64,000 bases of DNA from Buttiauxella gaviniae ATCC 51604 (GTDB taxonomy: Bacteria; Pseudomonadota; Gammaproteobacteria; Enterobacterales; Enterobacteriaceae). Below, piece after piece: positions 31,542 through 42,362 of this stretch. How positions within the stretch are numbered: position 1 is the stretch's first letter; each line of letters starts with the position of its first letter. The notes under the pieces were generated by a model. It did no database searches. It was not told the origin of the DNA and was given only the letters and a program-made list of their open reading frames with translations. The stretch spans positions 62,001 to 126,000 of the forward strand of contig NZ_LXEP01000026.1 of the NCBI RefSeq assembly GCF_001654835.1, given 5' to 3'. A program made the translations under genes and the position numbers.

Positions 31542-34010
31542 ATGTCAAAAGATCCTTTTCAGGAACGAGAAGCCGAAAAATACGAAAACCCGATCCCAAG
31601 CCGGGAGTTTATTCTCGCTCATCTGTCCAAACGTGAAAAACCAGCCAATCGTGACGAACTGGCTGAAGAACTGAATATTAACGGTGAAGAACAACTTGAA
31701 GCGCTGCGTCGCCGTCTGCGAGCCATGGAACGCGATGGACAGTTGGTCTTTACCCGTCGCCAGTGCTATGCCCTTCCAGAACGTCTTGATTTGCTAAAAG
31801 GCAAAGTCATTGGTCACCGCGATGGCTTCGGTTTCCTACGTGTAGAAGGCCGTAAAGACGATCTCTACCTTTCATCTGAACAGATGAAAATGTGTATGCA
31901 TGGCGACATCGTGTTGGCACAGCCGCTGGGTGCAGACCGTAAAGGCCGTCGCGAAGCGCGTATTGTGCGTGTGCTGGAGCCAAGAACCGGGCAAATTGTT
32001 GGCCGCTACTTTACCGATGCAGGTATCAGTTTCGTGGTGCCAGACGACAGCCGTCTGAGCTTCGATATCCTTATCCCGCCAGAAGGCGTGATGGGCGCGC
32101 GTATGGGTTTTGTGGTGGTGGTTGAACTCACCCAGCGTCCAACTCGCCGCACCAAAGCGGTAGGTAAAATTGTTGAGCTTCTTGGTGACAACATGGGCAC
32201 CGGCATGGCCGTTGATATGGCGCTGCGCACCCATGAAATCCCTTATATCTGGCCACCAGAAGTTGAAGCCCAGGTTGCTTCCCTGAAGGAGCAAGTGCCA
32301 GAAGAGGCCAAAGTGGGCCGCGTAGATTTGCGTGACCTGCCACTCATGACCATTGATGGTGAGGATGCGCGTGACTTCGACGACGCCGTATTCTGTGAGA
32401 AAAAACGTGGCGGCGGCTGGCGTTTGTGGGTTGCGATTGCTGACGTAAGTTATTACGTTCGCCCGCCAACCGCGCTGGATAAAGAAGCGCGTAACCGTGG
32501 TACCTCAGTTTACTTCCCGTCGCAGGTTATCCCGATGCTGCCGGAAGTGCTGTCTAACGGCCTGTGCTCGCTCAATCCACAGGTTGACCGTCTGTGTATG
32601 GTCTGCGAAATGACTATCTCTGCAACGGGTCGTCTGACAGGTTCTAAATTCTACGAAGCGGTAATGAGCTCCCATGCGCGTCTGACCTACACCAAGGTGT
32701 GGCACATGTTGCAGGGCGATCAGGAACTGCGTGAGCAGTATGCGCCGCTGGTTAAGCACATCGAAGAGCTGCACAACCTGTATAAAGTGCTGGATGTTTC
32801 CCGCGCTGAGCGTGGTGGCATCTCGTTCGAAAGTGAAGAAGCGAAGTTTATCTTCAACGCTGAACGCCGCATCGAGCGCGTTGAGCAAACTGTGCGTAAC
32901 GATGCACACAAGCTAATCGAAGAGTGCATGATCCTCGCGAACATTGCAGCCGCTCGCTTTGTTGAAAAACATAACGAACCGTCACTGTTCCGCGATCACG
33001 ATCGTCCAACCAACGAAGCGATCACTTCATTCCGCTCGGTGTTGGCTGAACTGGGCCTGGAATTGCCTGGCGGGCAGAAACCTGAACCGCGTGATTACGC
33101 AGAATTGCTGAACTCGATTGCCGATCGTCCGGATCATGAAATGCTGCAAACTATGCTGCTGCGTTCGATGAAACAGGCGGTTTACGATCCAGAAAACCGT
33201 GGTCACTTTGGCCTTGCGCTGCAATCTTATGCGCACTTTACTTCGCCGATTCGACGCTATCCGGACTTGTTGTTACACCGTGCAATCAAGTATCTGCTGG
33301 CGAAAGAGCAGGGCCATAAGGGCAACAGCACCGAGTCTGGCGGCTGGCACTATGACATGGAAGAGATGCTGCAACTTGGCCAGCATTGTTCTATGGCTGA
33401 ACGCCGTGCCGATGAAGCTACACGTGACGTTGCCGACTGGCTGAAATGCGACTTTATGCAGGATCAGGTCGGTAATACCTTTACTGGCATCATCGCAAGC
33501 GTCACCGGTTTTGGCTTCTTTGTACGCCTGACCGATCTGTTTATCGACGGCCTGGTGCACGTTTCTACTCTTGATAACGACTACTATCGCTTTGACCAGG
33601 TTGGGCAACGCCTGATTGGTGAATCCGGTGGTCAGACTTATCGCCTGGGTGACCGTGTAGAAGTGCGTGTTGAAGCCGTCCACATGGATGAGCGCAAGAT
33701 TGATTTTGCTTTGCTCTCTAGTACTCGCGTACCTCGCGGTGCGGGTAAAACTGAGAAAGACAAAGCGAAAAGAGGCGCTAACGGCAACGGACCGAAACGT
33801 CGTCAAGCTGGCAAACGCGTAAACTTCGAGTCAGACAGTGCTTTCCGTAAAGAGAAAGGTCCTGCGAAGCCGAAGAAAGCGAAAGCTGACAAAAAAATCG
33901 AGAAAACCGCCGAACCGAAGGTGAAGAAACCAAAAACGCCATCGGATAAAACTCGTAAGATAGCGGCAGCCACGAAAGCTAAGCGGGCAGCGAAAAAGCA
34001 GCCGAGCTAG
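31542..34010 (+). CDS. rnr: Ribonuclease R
   Basis: An 822-residue processive 3'-5' exoribonuclease that degrades structured RNA, in mRNA and rRNA quality control and in trans-translation. An N-terminal HTH and cold-shock domains lead to the RNB catalytic domain with [13 protein letters not shown] near residue 271, then an S1 domain near residue 643. The Lys-rich tail (after about 730) is typical and slightly longer than in E. coli. REP-like sequence follows. Confidence 0.97.
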   Translation: MSKDPFQEREAEKYENPIPSREFILAHLSKREKPANRDELAEELNINGEEQLEALRRRLRAMERDGQLVFTRRQCYALPERLDLLKGKVIGHRDGFGFLRVEGRKDDLYLSSEQMKMCMHGDIVLAQPLGADRKGRREARIVRVLEPRTGQIVGRYFTDAGISFVVPDDSRLSFDILIPPEGVMGARMGFVVVVELTQRPTRRTKAVGKIVELLGDNMGTGMAVDMALRTHEIPYIWPPEVEAQVASLKEQVPEEAKVGRVDLRDLPLMTIDGEDARDFDDAVFCEKKRGGGWRLWVAIADVSYYVRPPTALDKEARNRGTSVYFPSQVIPMLPEVLSNGLCSLNPQVDRLCMVCEMTISATGRLTGSKFYEAVMSSHARLTYTKVWHMLQGDQELREQYAPLVKHIEELHNLYKVLDVSRAERGGISFESEEAKFIFNAERRIERVEQTVRNDAHKLIEECMILANIAAARFVEKHNEPSLFRDHDRPTNEAITSFRSVLAELGLELPGGQKPEPRDYAELLNSIADRPDHEMLQTMLLRSMKQAVYDPENRGHFGLALQSYAHFTSPIRRYPDLLLHRAIKYLLAKEQGHKGNSTESGGWHYDMEEMLQLGQHCSMAERRADEATRDVADWLKCDFMQDQVGNTFTGIIASVTGFGFFVRLTDLFIDGLVHVSTLDNDYYRFDQVGQRLIGESGGQTYRLGDRVEVRVEAVHMDERKIDFALLSSTRVPRGAGKTEKDKAKRGANGNGPKRRQAGKRVNFESDSAFRKEKGPAKPKKAKADKKIEKTAEPKVKKPKTPSDKTRKIAAATKAKRAAKKQPS

Positions 34011-34016
34011 CCTTGA

Positions 34017-34098
34017 AAGGGTGGATGGTTCTTCGTTTATCCACCCTGACACTGCTTTTCGTAGGTCGGATTAGCGTAAGCGACATCCGACATCTACG
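34017..34098. repeat. Pair of REP-like palindromes between rnr and rlmB
   Basis: AGGGTGGATGG…TTATCCACCCT at 34017-34047 and GTAGGTCGGATTAGCG…ACATCCGACATCTACG at 34071-34098. Together they look like a small composite REP unit inside the rnr-rlmB transcript. Confidence 0.7.
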
Positions 34099-34143
34099 AG
34101 CAAATTAACACTGGTGCATCAGCACCTGAAATGAGTAACAGTA

Positions 34144-34875
34144 ATGAGTGAAATGATTTACGGCATTCACGCCGTCCAGGCGCTACTTGATAACGCCCCC
34201 CAGCGTTTTCGGGAAGTCTTTATTCTTAAAGGCCGTGAAGACAAACGTCTGATGCCTTTAATTCATGCGCTGGAAGCCCAGGGGGTGCCGGTTCAAATGG
34301 CAAACCGCCAATGGCTGGATGAAAAATCTGAAGGCGCTGTGCACCAGGGCATTATTGCTCGTGTGAAGCCAGGCCGTCAGTATCAGGAAAATGATCTTCC
34401 GGATCTGCTTGCGAGCATCGACCAGCCGTTCTTGCTGATTCTCGATGGCGTTACCGATCCGCACAACCTCGGTGCCTGCCTGCGTAGCGCAGATGCTGCT
34501 GGCGTGCATGCGGTTATCGTACCGAAAGACCGCTCTGCGCAACTGAACGCGACTGCTAAGAAAGTGGCCTGTGGTGCTGCTGAGCACGTTCCGCTTATCA
34601 GTGTGACCAACCTCGCACGCACCATGCGTGTGTTGCAGGAAGCGAACGTGTGGATTGTTGGTACTGCGGGTGAAGCAGACCACACCTTGTTCCAGAGCAA
34701 AATGACCGGCCCAATGGCGCTGGTGATGGGCGCTGAAGGTGAAGGTATGCGTCGTCTGACGCGTGAGCATTGCGATGAGCTGATTAGCATCCCAATGGCC
34801 GGGACCGTTTCTTCATTGAACGTTTCCGTCGCGACCGGTATTTGCCTGTTCGAAGCGGTTCGTCAACGCAGTTAA
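34144..34875 (+). CDS. rlmB: 23S rRNA (guanosine-2251-2'-O)-methyltransferase RlmB
   Basis: A 243-residue SPOUT-fold methyltransferase that modifies the ribosomal P-loop. An N-terminal substrate-binding domain (1-75) precedes the knotted domain with the family motifs [30 protein letters not shown] and [17 protein letters not shown]. It lies downstream of rnr as in E. coli. Confidence 0.97.
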   Translation: MSEMIYGIHAVQALLDNAPQRFREVFILKGREDKRLMPLIHALEAQGVPVQMANRQWLDEKSEGAVHQGIIARVKPGRQYQENDLPDLLASIDQPFLLILDGVTDPHNLGACLRSADAAGVHAVIVPKDRSAQLNATAKKVACGAAEHVPLISVTNLARTMRVLQEANVWIVGTAGEADHTLFQSKMTGPMALVMGAEGEGMRRLTREHCDELISIPMAGTVSSLNVSVATGICLFEAVRQRS

Positions 34876-34883
34876 TCTTCAAC

Positions 34884-34908
34884 GGGGTGCAGTCGCACCC
34901 CGCTTTGT
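34884..34908 (+). terminator. Probable terminator of rlmB
   Basis: GGGGTGC, loop AGTC, GCACCCC, then GCTTTGTG. The stem is strong, the T-run short. Confidence 0.6.
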
Positions 34909-34978
34909 GATCCCTCTCCATGCATAAGTGCTGTCACCGTCCATACTAATGGCATTGCCATTAATGGGAGGGAACACG

Positions 34979-36613
34979 ATGCGCTGGCAAACTCATACCG
35001 TTTTTAACCAACCAATACCCCTCAACAACAGTAACCTTTTTCTTTCTGATATCTCGTTAACCGAGGCTGTAGCTCGTGAAGGTGCGGGTTGGGATGCAGA
35101 ACTTCTGGCAAGTATTGGCCAGCAACTGGGTTCGGCTGAATCACTCGAACTCGGCCGCCTGGCGAATGCCAATCCTCCAGAATTACTGCGTTATGACTCC
35201 AGCGGTGAGCGGCTCGATGATGTGCGCTTTTATCCGGCCTGGCATTTACTGATGCAAGGGCTGTGTGCCAATCGGGTTCATAACTTGCCGTGGCAGGAAG
35301 ATGCGCGCCAGGGCTCGTTTGTCGCCCGTGCTGCTCGCTTCGTTCAGCATGCACAAGTTGAAGCAGGCACGCTCTGCCCGATAACCATGACGTTTGGTGC
35401 GATTCCTTTACTGCAAAAACATCTGCCCAAAGAGTTTCATTCATGGCTGAAACCCATGCTCAGCGATCGCTACGATGCACATCTTGCGCCTGGGGCGCAA
35501 AAACGTGGCCTGCTGATTGGTATGGGGATGACCGAGAAACAAGGCGGTTCGGATGTGCTTAGCAACACCACACGCGCTGAACCTATCGACAAACGCGGCT
35601 CCAGCGAAATGTATCGTATCGTCGGTCACAAGTGGTTTTTCTCGGTGCCACAAAGCGATGCACATTTGATACTGGCGCAAGCGAAAGGTGGGCTTTCATG
35701 TTTCTTCCTGCCGCGATTTTTACCCGACGGGCAACGTAATCATGTTCGGTTTGAGCGCCTTAAAGAGAAACTCGGCAACCGTTCTAATGCCAGCAGTGAA
35801 GTGGAGTTCTGTGATGCGACAGCCTGGCTTATCGGTGAAGAAGGTGAGGGGATTCGCTCGATTCTTAAAATGGGCGGCTACACGCGCTTTGACTGCGTGC
35901 TTGGCAGCCATGGTTTGATGCGCCGTGCGCTTTCCGTCGCGTTGTATCACGCCCATCAACGGCAGGCATTCGGCAAAACCCTTATCGACCTGCCGATTAT
36001 GCGCCAGGTACTTGGGCGTATGGCTTTGCAACTTGAAGGGCAAACGACGTTTCTGTTTCGTCTGGCGCGCGCCTGGGAATCACCCGGTAATCCGCATGAA
36101 CTGGCTTATAGTCGCCTGTTTACCCCAGCCGCCAAGTTTAGTGTCTGCAAATCAGGAATACCGTTTGTGGCTGAAGCGATGGAAGTGCTTGGGGGCATCG
36201 GTTATTGCGAAGACAGCGAGTTGCCGCGTATTTACCGTGAAATGCCGGTGAATAGTATCTGGGAAGGGGCGGGCAATATTATGAGCCTCGATGTACTACG
36301 AGTTCTGGCAAAACAACCTGGTGCGATGGAGATGTTGCATGCTGAGTTTGACGAAGTGAAAGGGCAAAACCGGCATTTCGATCGTAGCTGGCGGCAGTTG
36401 CAACAGCGACTTCATAAGCCACAAGAGGAATGGGGCAGAGAAGTTACTCGAATGCTGGCTCTTCTGGCGACAGGTACCCAGGTTTTACAGCATCTCTCTC
36501 CACCGTTAGGTGAAGCTTGGTGCCGTATGATGCTGGACTCGCGGGGGGAAAGTGTTTTACCGAATCAAGTGCTTATTGATGTACTGCTCAGAGCGACAGG
36601 TCGCACAGGATAG
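34979..36613 (+). CDS. aidB: AidB, acyl-CoA dehydrogenase-like alkylation-response protein
   Basis: A 544-residue flavoprotein of the acyl-CoA dehydrogenase family, part of the Ada adaptive response to DNA alkylation in E. coli and able to bind DNA. FAD-binding segments include MTEKQGGSDVLSNTTRA and the C-terminal EVLGGIGYCEDSELPRIYRE. The start MRWQTHTVFNQPIPLNN at 34979 follows a GGGAGG ribosome site; an upstream in-frame start at 34928 adds unrelated residues. The other Ada-regulon genes are not nearby. Confidence 0.96.
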   Translation: MRWQTHTVFNQPIPLNNSNLFLSDISLTEAVAREGAGWDAELLASIGQQLGSAESLELGRLANANPPELLRYDSSGERLDDVRFYPAWHLLMQGLCANRVHNLPWQEDARQGSFVARAARFVQHAQVEAGTLCPITMTFGAIPLLQKHLPKEFHSWLKPMLSDRYDAHLAPGAQKRGLLIGMGMTEKQGGSDVLSNTTRAEPIDKRGSSEMYRIVGHKWFFSVPQSDAHLILAQAKGGLSCFFLPRFLPDGQRNHVRFERLKEKLGNRSNASSEVEFCDATAWLIGEEGEGIRSILKMGGYTRFDCVLGSHGLMRRALSVALYHAHQRQAFGKTLIDLPIMRQVLGRMALQLEGQTTFLFRLARAWESPGNPHELAYSRLFTPAAKFSVCKSGIPFVAEAMEVLGGIGYCEDSELPRIYREMPVNSIWEGAGNIMSLDVLRVLAKQPGAMEMLHAEFDEVKGQNRHFDRSWRQLQQRLHKPQEEWGREVTRMLALLATGTQVLQHLSPPLGEAWCRMMLDSRGESVLPNQVLIDVLLRATGRTG

Positions 36614-36616
36614 AAC

Positions 36617-36664
36617 AAAAAAGCCAGCGCCATAAGGGTGGATATAAATGGCCGCTGGCTTATT
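36617..36664. terminator. Bidirectional terminator between aidB and yjfN
   Basis: AAGCCAGCG (36621-36629) pairs with CGCTGGCTT (36653-36661) over a 23-base loop with more pairing (CCAT/ATGG). It is flanked by A-rich and T-rich ends and separates convergent genes. Confidence 0.8.
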
Positions 36665-36939
36665 TATGCATAAATAATGGCTTGTACACGCCAACCTTCA
36701 GCAAGCTGGTTTTCCTGCATTTTAACGATTCGATAATATGATGCTCCATGTTCGTCAGCCTTCAGGGCAATGACTTTCTCCACATCTTGCACGCTACCGG
36801 CAATACCATTTACTGAAATCATGCCGATTTCATTCAAACCCGTCACACAATCTGCGGCAACATCTTCTGCCGACTGTGCCGACGTTGTGATTAGCCCCAC
36901 GGACAGCAGTAATGAGGTTAAGGCAAGCGATCGTTTCAT
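36664..36939 (-). CDS. yjfN: YjfN, DUF1471-family periplasmic protein
   Basis: A 91-residue secreted protein with a signal peptide ending near SAQSAE. The mature part is a YhcN-type DUF1471 domain (ISVNGIAGSVQDVEKVIALKADEHGASYYRIV). The E. coli homologue has been linked to activation of the DegP protease. It is one of three DUF1471 genes close together here (with bsmA and yjfY), suggesting old duplication. Confidence 0.92.
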   Translation of the reverse strand: MKRSLALTSLLLSVGLITTSAQSAEDVAADCVTGLNEIGMISVNGIAGSVQDVEKVIALKADEHGASYYRIVKMQENQLAEGWRVQAIIYA

Positions 36940-37093
36940 AATTAACTCCTTTAATACTTACCCTAAATCAGCAGGGCATTCCTTCGCGTGGGTGAACTTC
37001 AGACCTGTCCGTTGGCTGAGGTTCATTGTGCATAACAAACGATCAATTGACGCAAAGCTATGTAAATATGCATAAATTAAACACGGCGCTAAA

Positions 37094-37423
37094 TTACTTA
37101 CGGTACAAAATCGCCTGGGCATACCACTGGCCAGGTACTACCGTCTCATCGTTTAGCACGATGACGTAATAATCCGCTTTGGCTGCAACAGCTTTCTCTT
37201 CTAGCGCTCGTTCTGCGTCCATCGGAGAGCCGTGCTCAAGTGCTGTCACCGTCCCTATTTTGGTCAAACCCTGCGTTTGGTAACGCTGGATTTCTTGAGG
37301 GGTTCCGGTTGCAGGCGGCGCTGGTTGTGGTGTCCCTTGTAACACGCTACAAGCACTGAGCGTGGTCGCAAGTAACACAGCTGATAGCAATCGCATGATC
37401 GTTTCTCGTCTCTTAATAGCCAT
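37094..37423 (-). CDS. bsmA: BsmA, DUF1471 biofilm stress lipoprotein (YjfO)
   Basis: A 109-residue lipoprotein with lipobox TLSAC, followed by a Pro-rich linker and a DUF1471 domain ending in VPGQWYAQAILYRK. In E. coli BsmA affects biofilm formation under peroxide stress. The start at 37423 (MAIKRRETIMRLL) gives the E. coli length. MRLLSAVLLAT at 37396 is an alternative that makes a more standard signal peptide. Confidence 0.9.
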   Translation of the reverse strand: MAIKRRETIMRLLSAVLLATTLSACSVLQGTPQPAPPATGTPQEIQRYQTQGLTKIGTVTALEHGSPMDAERALEEKAVAAKADYYVIVLNDETVVPGQWYAQAILYRK

Positions 37424-37617
37424 AGTGTAGCCCCGGTTTTTTTCTGAGAAGAGGGAATGTTCCCATTTTGTTAGCTTCCCCGCGCTTTTTAATCACTTTC
37501 GAATGAAAATCGCTAAGCAGATCTCATAGTGAACAATAATCACAATCCATCAATGACTTGCCATGCACAGGGCGCTGACATACAAAGGATATATCACTCC
37601 GATACAGGGCTAATATC

Positions 37618-38343
37618 ATGATTGAAATATATACCGAACAGCTTGCGGGTATTGAAGTTCTCCACGCTGTGCCCTCTGGGAAAAAAGAGTGCAAACTCCC
37701 GGTGGTATTTTTCTATCATGGGTTTACTTCATCTAAACTGGTTTACAGTTACTTTGCGGTCGCTCTTGCTCAGGCTGGAATGCGTGTGATTATGCCCGAT
37801 GCCGATCAACACGGTGCGCGATTTAATGGTGATGACAGCGCGCGGTTGTATCAATTCTGGTCGATTCTTAAACACAACATTGATGAGTTTTCGCCGCTTT
37901 ATCAGGCTTTATCCGAACGCTATCCCGTAGATGAGCGACGAGTTGCTGTGGGTGGTGCTTCAATGGGAGGCATGACGGCTCTTGGAATTATGGCGCGTAA
38001 CCCGCAAGTTCGCTGCGTGGCATGCCTGATGGGATCGGGATATTTTATGTCGCTTGGGCAAACGCTATTCGCGCCACGAGCGGAAGAGGCTGAATCACTC
38101 AACGCACTCGCCGAATATGACATCAGCCATCAGCTGGAAAGCATCGGTAATCGGCCACTTTTACTGTGGCACGGCGAGGAAGATGATGTTGTCCCGGCGG
38201 CTGAGACATGGCGTTTGCAGCAAGTCCTCATCGATAAAGGGTTGGATAAACAGATGATCTGTTTACGGGAAGCGGGCGTAAAACACCGTATTACTCCTAC
38301 GGCGCTTGAAGCGACAAGCCGATTTTTTAGCGAACATCTGTAA
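37618..38343 (+). CDS. yjfP: YjfP, alpha/beta-hydrolase esterase
   Basis: A 241-residue cytosolic alpha/beta hydrolase; the E. coli protein is reported as a carboxylesterase. The nucleophile elbow is GGASMGGM (Ser near residue 120), the acid is in WHGEEDDVVPA and the His in VKHRITPTA, so the triad is complete. FYHGFTSSKLVYSYFAVALAQAG is the oxyanion region. It is a few residues shorter than E. coli YjfP and not obviously in an operon. Confidence 0.93.
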   Translation: MIEIYTEQLAGIEVLHAVPSGKKECKLPVVFFYHGFTSSKLVYSYFAVALAQAGMRVIMPDADQHGARFNGDDSARLYQFWSILKHNIDEFSPLYQALSERYPVDERRVAVGGASMGGMTALGIMARNPQVRCVACLMGSGYFMSLGQTLFAPRAEEAESLNALAEYDISHQLESIGNRPLLLWHGEEDDVVPAAETWRLQQVLIDKGLDKQMICLREAGVKHRITPTALEATSRFFSEHL

Positions 38344-38351
38344 TTGGATAG

Positions 38352-38377
38352 ATAAAAAAGCCCCCGCAAGCGGGGGC
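38352..38377 (-). terminator. Terminator downstream of yjfY
   Basis: GCCCCCG, loop CAAG, CGGGGGC; the T-run (CTTTTTTATC) is on the minus strand. It therefore fits yjfY transcription better than yjfP, although the stem can slow both. Confidence 0.75.
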
Positions 38378-38454
38378 AAGTCAAACGTTGGCTTTCTATG
38401 TCGTTGTGGTATTCCTGGTGTTAACGCCTTACTTCATTACCTCATTGCATTCTG

Positions 38455-38730
38455 CTACCGGTAGATGTCAGCGCTTACGCGCATATTGCCGTTACTACCG
38501 GGCTCTCTCATCAAAATAGTGTGGTAGTACTTTGCATTGTGCTGATCTGCATCCTCATGGATAGCAACTTCAGCTTCCTGTTCTGTCGCGAAGTTGTGGT
38601 TGATATAAATAACCCCAAGGCTCATCACATCATCCATATTTTGTGCCTGGCGACCATCAATCTTGATCGCGGCAGCTGCATTTGAACTAAGCAAAAGCGC
38701 CGCCAGAAAGGCTAAAACTGTAATTTTCAT
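38455..38730 (-). CDS. yjfY: YjfY, DUF1471-family secreted protein
   Basis: A 91-residue protein with a signal peptide ending AAAA, then a DUF1471 domain with NMDDVMSLGVIYINHNFATE and ILMREPGSNGNMRVSADIYR, nearly the same as in E. coli. The function is unknown; relatives are stress-induced envelope proteins. The start at 38730 (MKITVLAFLAALLLSS) is preferred to 38742 for length and a visible GGAG ribosome site. Confidence 0.9.
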   Translation of the reverse strand: MKITVLAFLAALLLSSNAAAAIKIDGRQAQNMDDVMSLGVIYINHNFATEQEAEVAIHEDADQHNAKYYHTILMREPGSNGNMRVSADIYR

Positions 38731-38959
38731 AATCCGCTCCACTACAACTTAATGTGTCAGCTGCGGTCGTCGCTCCTGTTAATAAATAGTGGCGGCCTAT
38801 GACAATAAGTGTAAACCCTTAGGGTTGGATAAAAAGCGACCATTTCTGATGGTGTTGGTCAAAAATTTTAAGTGATCCAGGTCAAAGTTATAAAATTCAC
38901 GGAGTTAGCGCTTATTAGAAATTTAGCCTTCATGCAAAAGAATTAATTTCGATATAACC
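38731..38959. other. Intergenic region between yjfY and the rpsF promoter
   Basis: No open frame of interest. It should hold the yjfY promoter, reading left, and an upstream AT-rich region for rpsF. No clear repeats or hairpins were seen. Confidence 0.5.
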
Positions 38960-38988
38960 TTGAGTTTGTTGGGCTCCGCTTGTATGAT
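38960..38988 (+). promoter_or_regulatory. rpsF operon promoter
   Basis: TTGAGT (38960-38965), a 17-bp spacer and TATGAT (38983-38988), followed by an AT/GC mixed discriminator (TACGCG). This is the only good sigma-70 match before the ribosomal operon. Confidence 0.75.
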
Positions 38989-39000
38989 TACGCGTCAATT

Positions 39001-39485
<485 letters not shown>

Positions 39486-39491
39486 TTTCCA

Positions 39492-40041
<550 letters not shown>

Positions 40042-40068
40042 TCGGCCACTGTCCATTAATGACTTTGA

Positions 40069-40533
<465 letters not shown>

Positions 40534-40556
40534 TTTACGCTGAAGTTTATACGTTA

Positions 40557-40583
40557 AGACGCCGGCCTCGTGCCGGCGTTTTG
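40557..40583 (+). terminator. Terminator of the rpsF-rplI operon
   Basis: CGCCGGC (40560-40566), loop CTCGT, GCCGGCG (40572-40578), TTTT. Confidence 0.88.
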
Positions 40584-40604
40584 CATTTCTGAAGTCGCAA
40601 AAAA

Positions 40605-41195
40605 TCAGCGAGCACGCACAAAGCTGCCATTCGGCTGGCGTGTAAATAGCACCTGCTGATCGTTACCAATATCAATCGTCAGCCCCGTCACCACACCATT
40701 CGCATTCTGGCGAATCTGCACCATCTGCCCGGTTTGCAAAGTACTCAGCGGTTTGTTGCTGCCTTCTACCTGCGCCATCGAATAAACATCAGCGGGCGGT
40801 AAATTATGATCGCGGAACAGCTGCGCCATAGTTTGCCCGGACTCAACGCGGTAAGAGCGCCATTGCTGGTCAATATCGTTATTCTCATGCGGCACAGGAG
40901 CTTGCGTTTCTGCCTGTGGTTGTTCTTCAACACGTGACGGTTCGACGGGAGCAGAGTTCTCGGGCGGGTTGACTAAGTGGGCTCGAATTGGGGATTGCGA
41001 CTCAATGGAAAGCTGCGCATCGCGCGTAACTGGCTGAGTAGGGGAATCAGGTGTAGGCCACAGAAAACCGAGTACAACCACGATCGCCGCAATAATAATG
41101 CCACGGCGGTGCATCACCGGCAGAGGATCCATCAACCGGAAATTATCGGGTGCATGCCAAATCCGCGCAAGCCAGGGTTTAACAGCGAATCGCAT
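40605..41195 (-). CDS. ytfB: YtfB, OapA-domain cell-division-associated protein
   Basis: A 196-residue single-pass inner-membrane protein. A cytosolic N-terminus (1-32) leads to one membrane helix (RGIIIAAIVVVLGFLWP), a Pro/Glu-rich linker and a C-terminal OapA/LysM-like domain (SYRVESGQTMAQLFRDHNLPP … LFTRQPNGSFVRAR). E. coli YtfB localises to the septum and binds glycans. The ATG at 41195 was chosen because GAGGAG lies 8 bases upstream; a GTG at 41204 would overlap that site. Confidence 0.9.
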   Translation of the reverse strand: MRFAVKPWLARIWHAPDNFRLMDPLPVMHRRGIIIAAIVVVLGFLWPTPDSPTQPVTRDAQLSIESQSPIRAHLVNPPENSAPVEPSRVEEQPQAETQAPVPHENNDIDQQWRSYRVESGQTMAQLFRDHNLPPADVYSMAQVEGSNKPLSTLQTGQMVQIRQNANGVVTGLTIDIGNDQQVLFTRQPNGSFVRAR

Positions 41196-41439
41196 CGGCA
41201 ACACTCCTCATTTCCACACAACGTGCTCTGTACATTTACCCACTCCATTATAGAACGCTAACTGTTTGATGCGCTGAATAATCCCGCGTAACGTGATTCT
41301 CAACCGCAATTTCACGCTCACTTAAACCATTGTTCCTGTTTCGTCTGCATTTGTCACCTTTGCCGCTTTTGCATTTTACCCGTCAGGTTGACGCTGCTAT
41401 GCTGCGGGCTTGCTTTTAAATACCATTAAAGGAAATCCC

Positions 41440-42060
41440 ATGACGACCCCTTCTTTTGACAGCGTCGAAGCGCAAGCAAGTTACGGTATTGGTTTACAGG
41501 TAGGTCAACAACTGAGTGAATCTGGTCTGCAAGGCCTGCTGCCAGAAGCACTGGTAGCTGGTCTGCGTGATGCGCTGGAAGGGAATGCCCCGGCAGTTCC
41601 GGTTGATGTAGTTCATCGCGCACTGCGTGAAGTTCACGAGCGTGCCGACGCCGTTCGCCAGGAACGCCAGAAAGAACTGGCTGTTGAAGGCGTAAAATTC
41701 CTCGAAGAAAACCTTAAGAAAGACGGCGTGAACAGCACCGAAACGGGTCTGCAATTCCGCGTTCTGACTCAAGGTACTGGCCCAATCCCAGCGCGTAAAG
41801 ATCACGTTCGCGTGCATTACACCGGCAAACTGGTTGATGGCACCGTGTTCGACAGCTCCGTGCAACGTGGCGAACCAGCTGAATTCCCAGTCAGCGGCGT
41901 TATCGCAGGCTGGATTGAAGCTCTGACTCTGATGCCAGTTGGCTCAAAGTGGGAACTGACTATTCCTCATAACCTGGCTTACGGTGAGCGTGGCGCTGGT
42001 GCGTCAATACCTCCGTACAGCACTCTGGTTTTTGAAGTTGAACTGCTGGAAATTCTGTAA
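41440..42060 (+). CDS. fklB: FKBP-type peptidyl-prolyl isomerase FklB (FKBP22)
   Basis: A 206-residue isomerase. The N-terminal helical dimerisation domain (1-90) is followed by the FKBP domain, with [18 protein letters not shown] and [25 protein letters not shown]. There is no signal peptide, so it is cytoplasmic. The ATG at 41440 ([16 protein letters not shown]) follows an AAAGGAAA ribosome site; the upstream ATG at 41410 adds ten unrelated residues. Confidence 0.96.
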   Translation: MTTPSFDSVEAQASYGIGLQVGQQLSESGLQGLLPEALVAGLRDALEGNAPAVPVDVVHRALREVHERADAVRQERQKELAVEGVKFLEENLKKDGVNSTETGLQFRVLTQGTGPIPARKDHVRVHYTGKLVDGTVFDSSVQRGEPAEFPVSGVIAGWIEALTLMPVGSKWELTIPHNLAYGERGAGASIPPYSTLVFEVELLEIL

Positions 42061-42070
42061 GCGTTCAAAC

Positions 42071-42096
42071 GACCCCGCTTCGGCGGGGTTTTTATT
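42071..42096 (+). terminator. Terminator of fklB
   Basis: ACCCCGC, UUCG-type loop, GCGGGGT, then TTTTATTT. A very strong canonical terminator. Confidence 0.93.
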
Positions 42097-42362
42097 TGGT
42101 GGTTAACAAAATTAGCGTGATTTTATCTGGTAAACGCTACCATCCTGAGTGTTTTTGTGATGTCGCTCACTTTATAGGCGTGATTTTGCACTCAAAACAA
42201 ACATTAAATTAACAAATAATTTCTTTCTTAGTATTCATCCTGCCAATTCTTCCCTACTATCTTTGAGTTCCCCGGAACAACAACATCACATCCTCACTAT
42301 TTTAATTTTTATAAAGGCCGGTAGAGCCTGAACACAACAGACAGGTACAGGAAAAATACAAC
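42097..42362 (+). promoter_or_regulatory. cycA upstream region with candidate GcvB target sites
   Basis: A 266-bp AT-rich region. Close to the gene, GAACACAACAG (42330-42340) and further up AACAACAACATCACA (about 42277-42291) are C/A-rich stretches like those bound by the GU-rich R1 region of GcvB, a small RNA known to silence cycA in E. coli and Salmonella. The ribosome site is CAGGAAAAA. The promoter was not assigned. Confidence 0.5.

Noticed and set aside
34928..34978. Upstream in-frame start of aidB
   Set aside because: The 17 additional codons do not match the family and a GGGAGG ribosome site directly precedes the ATG at 34979.
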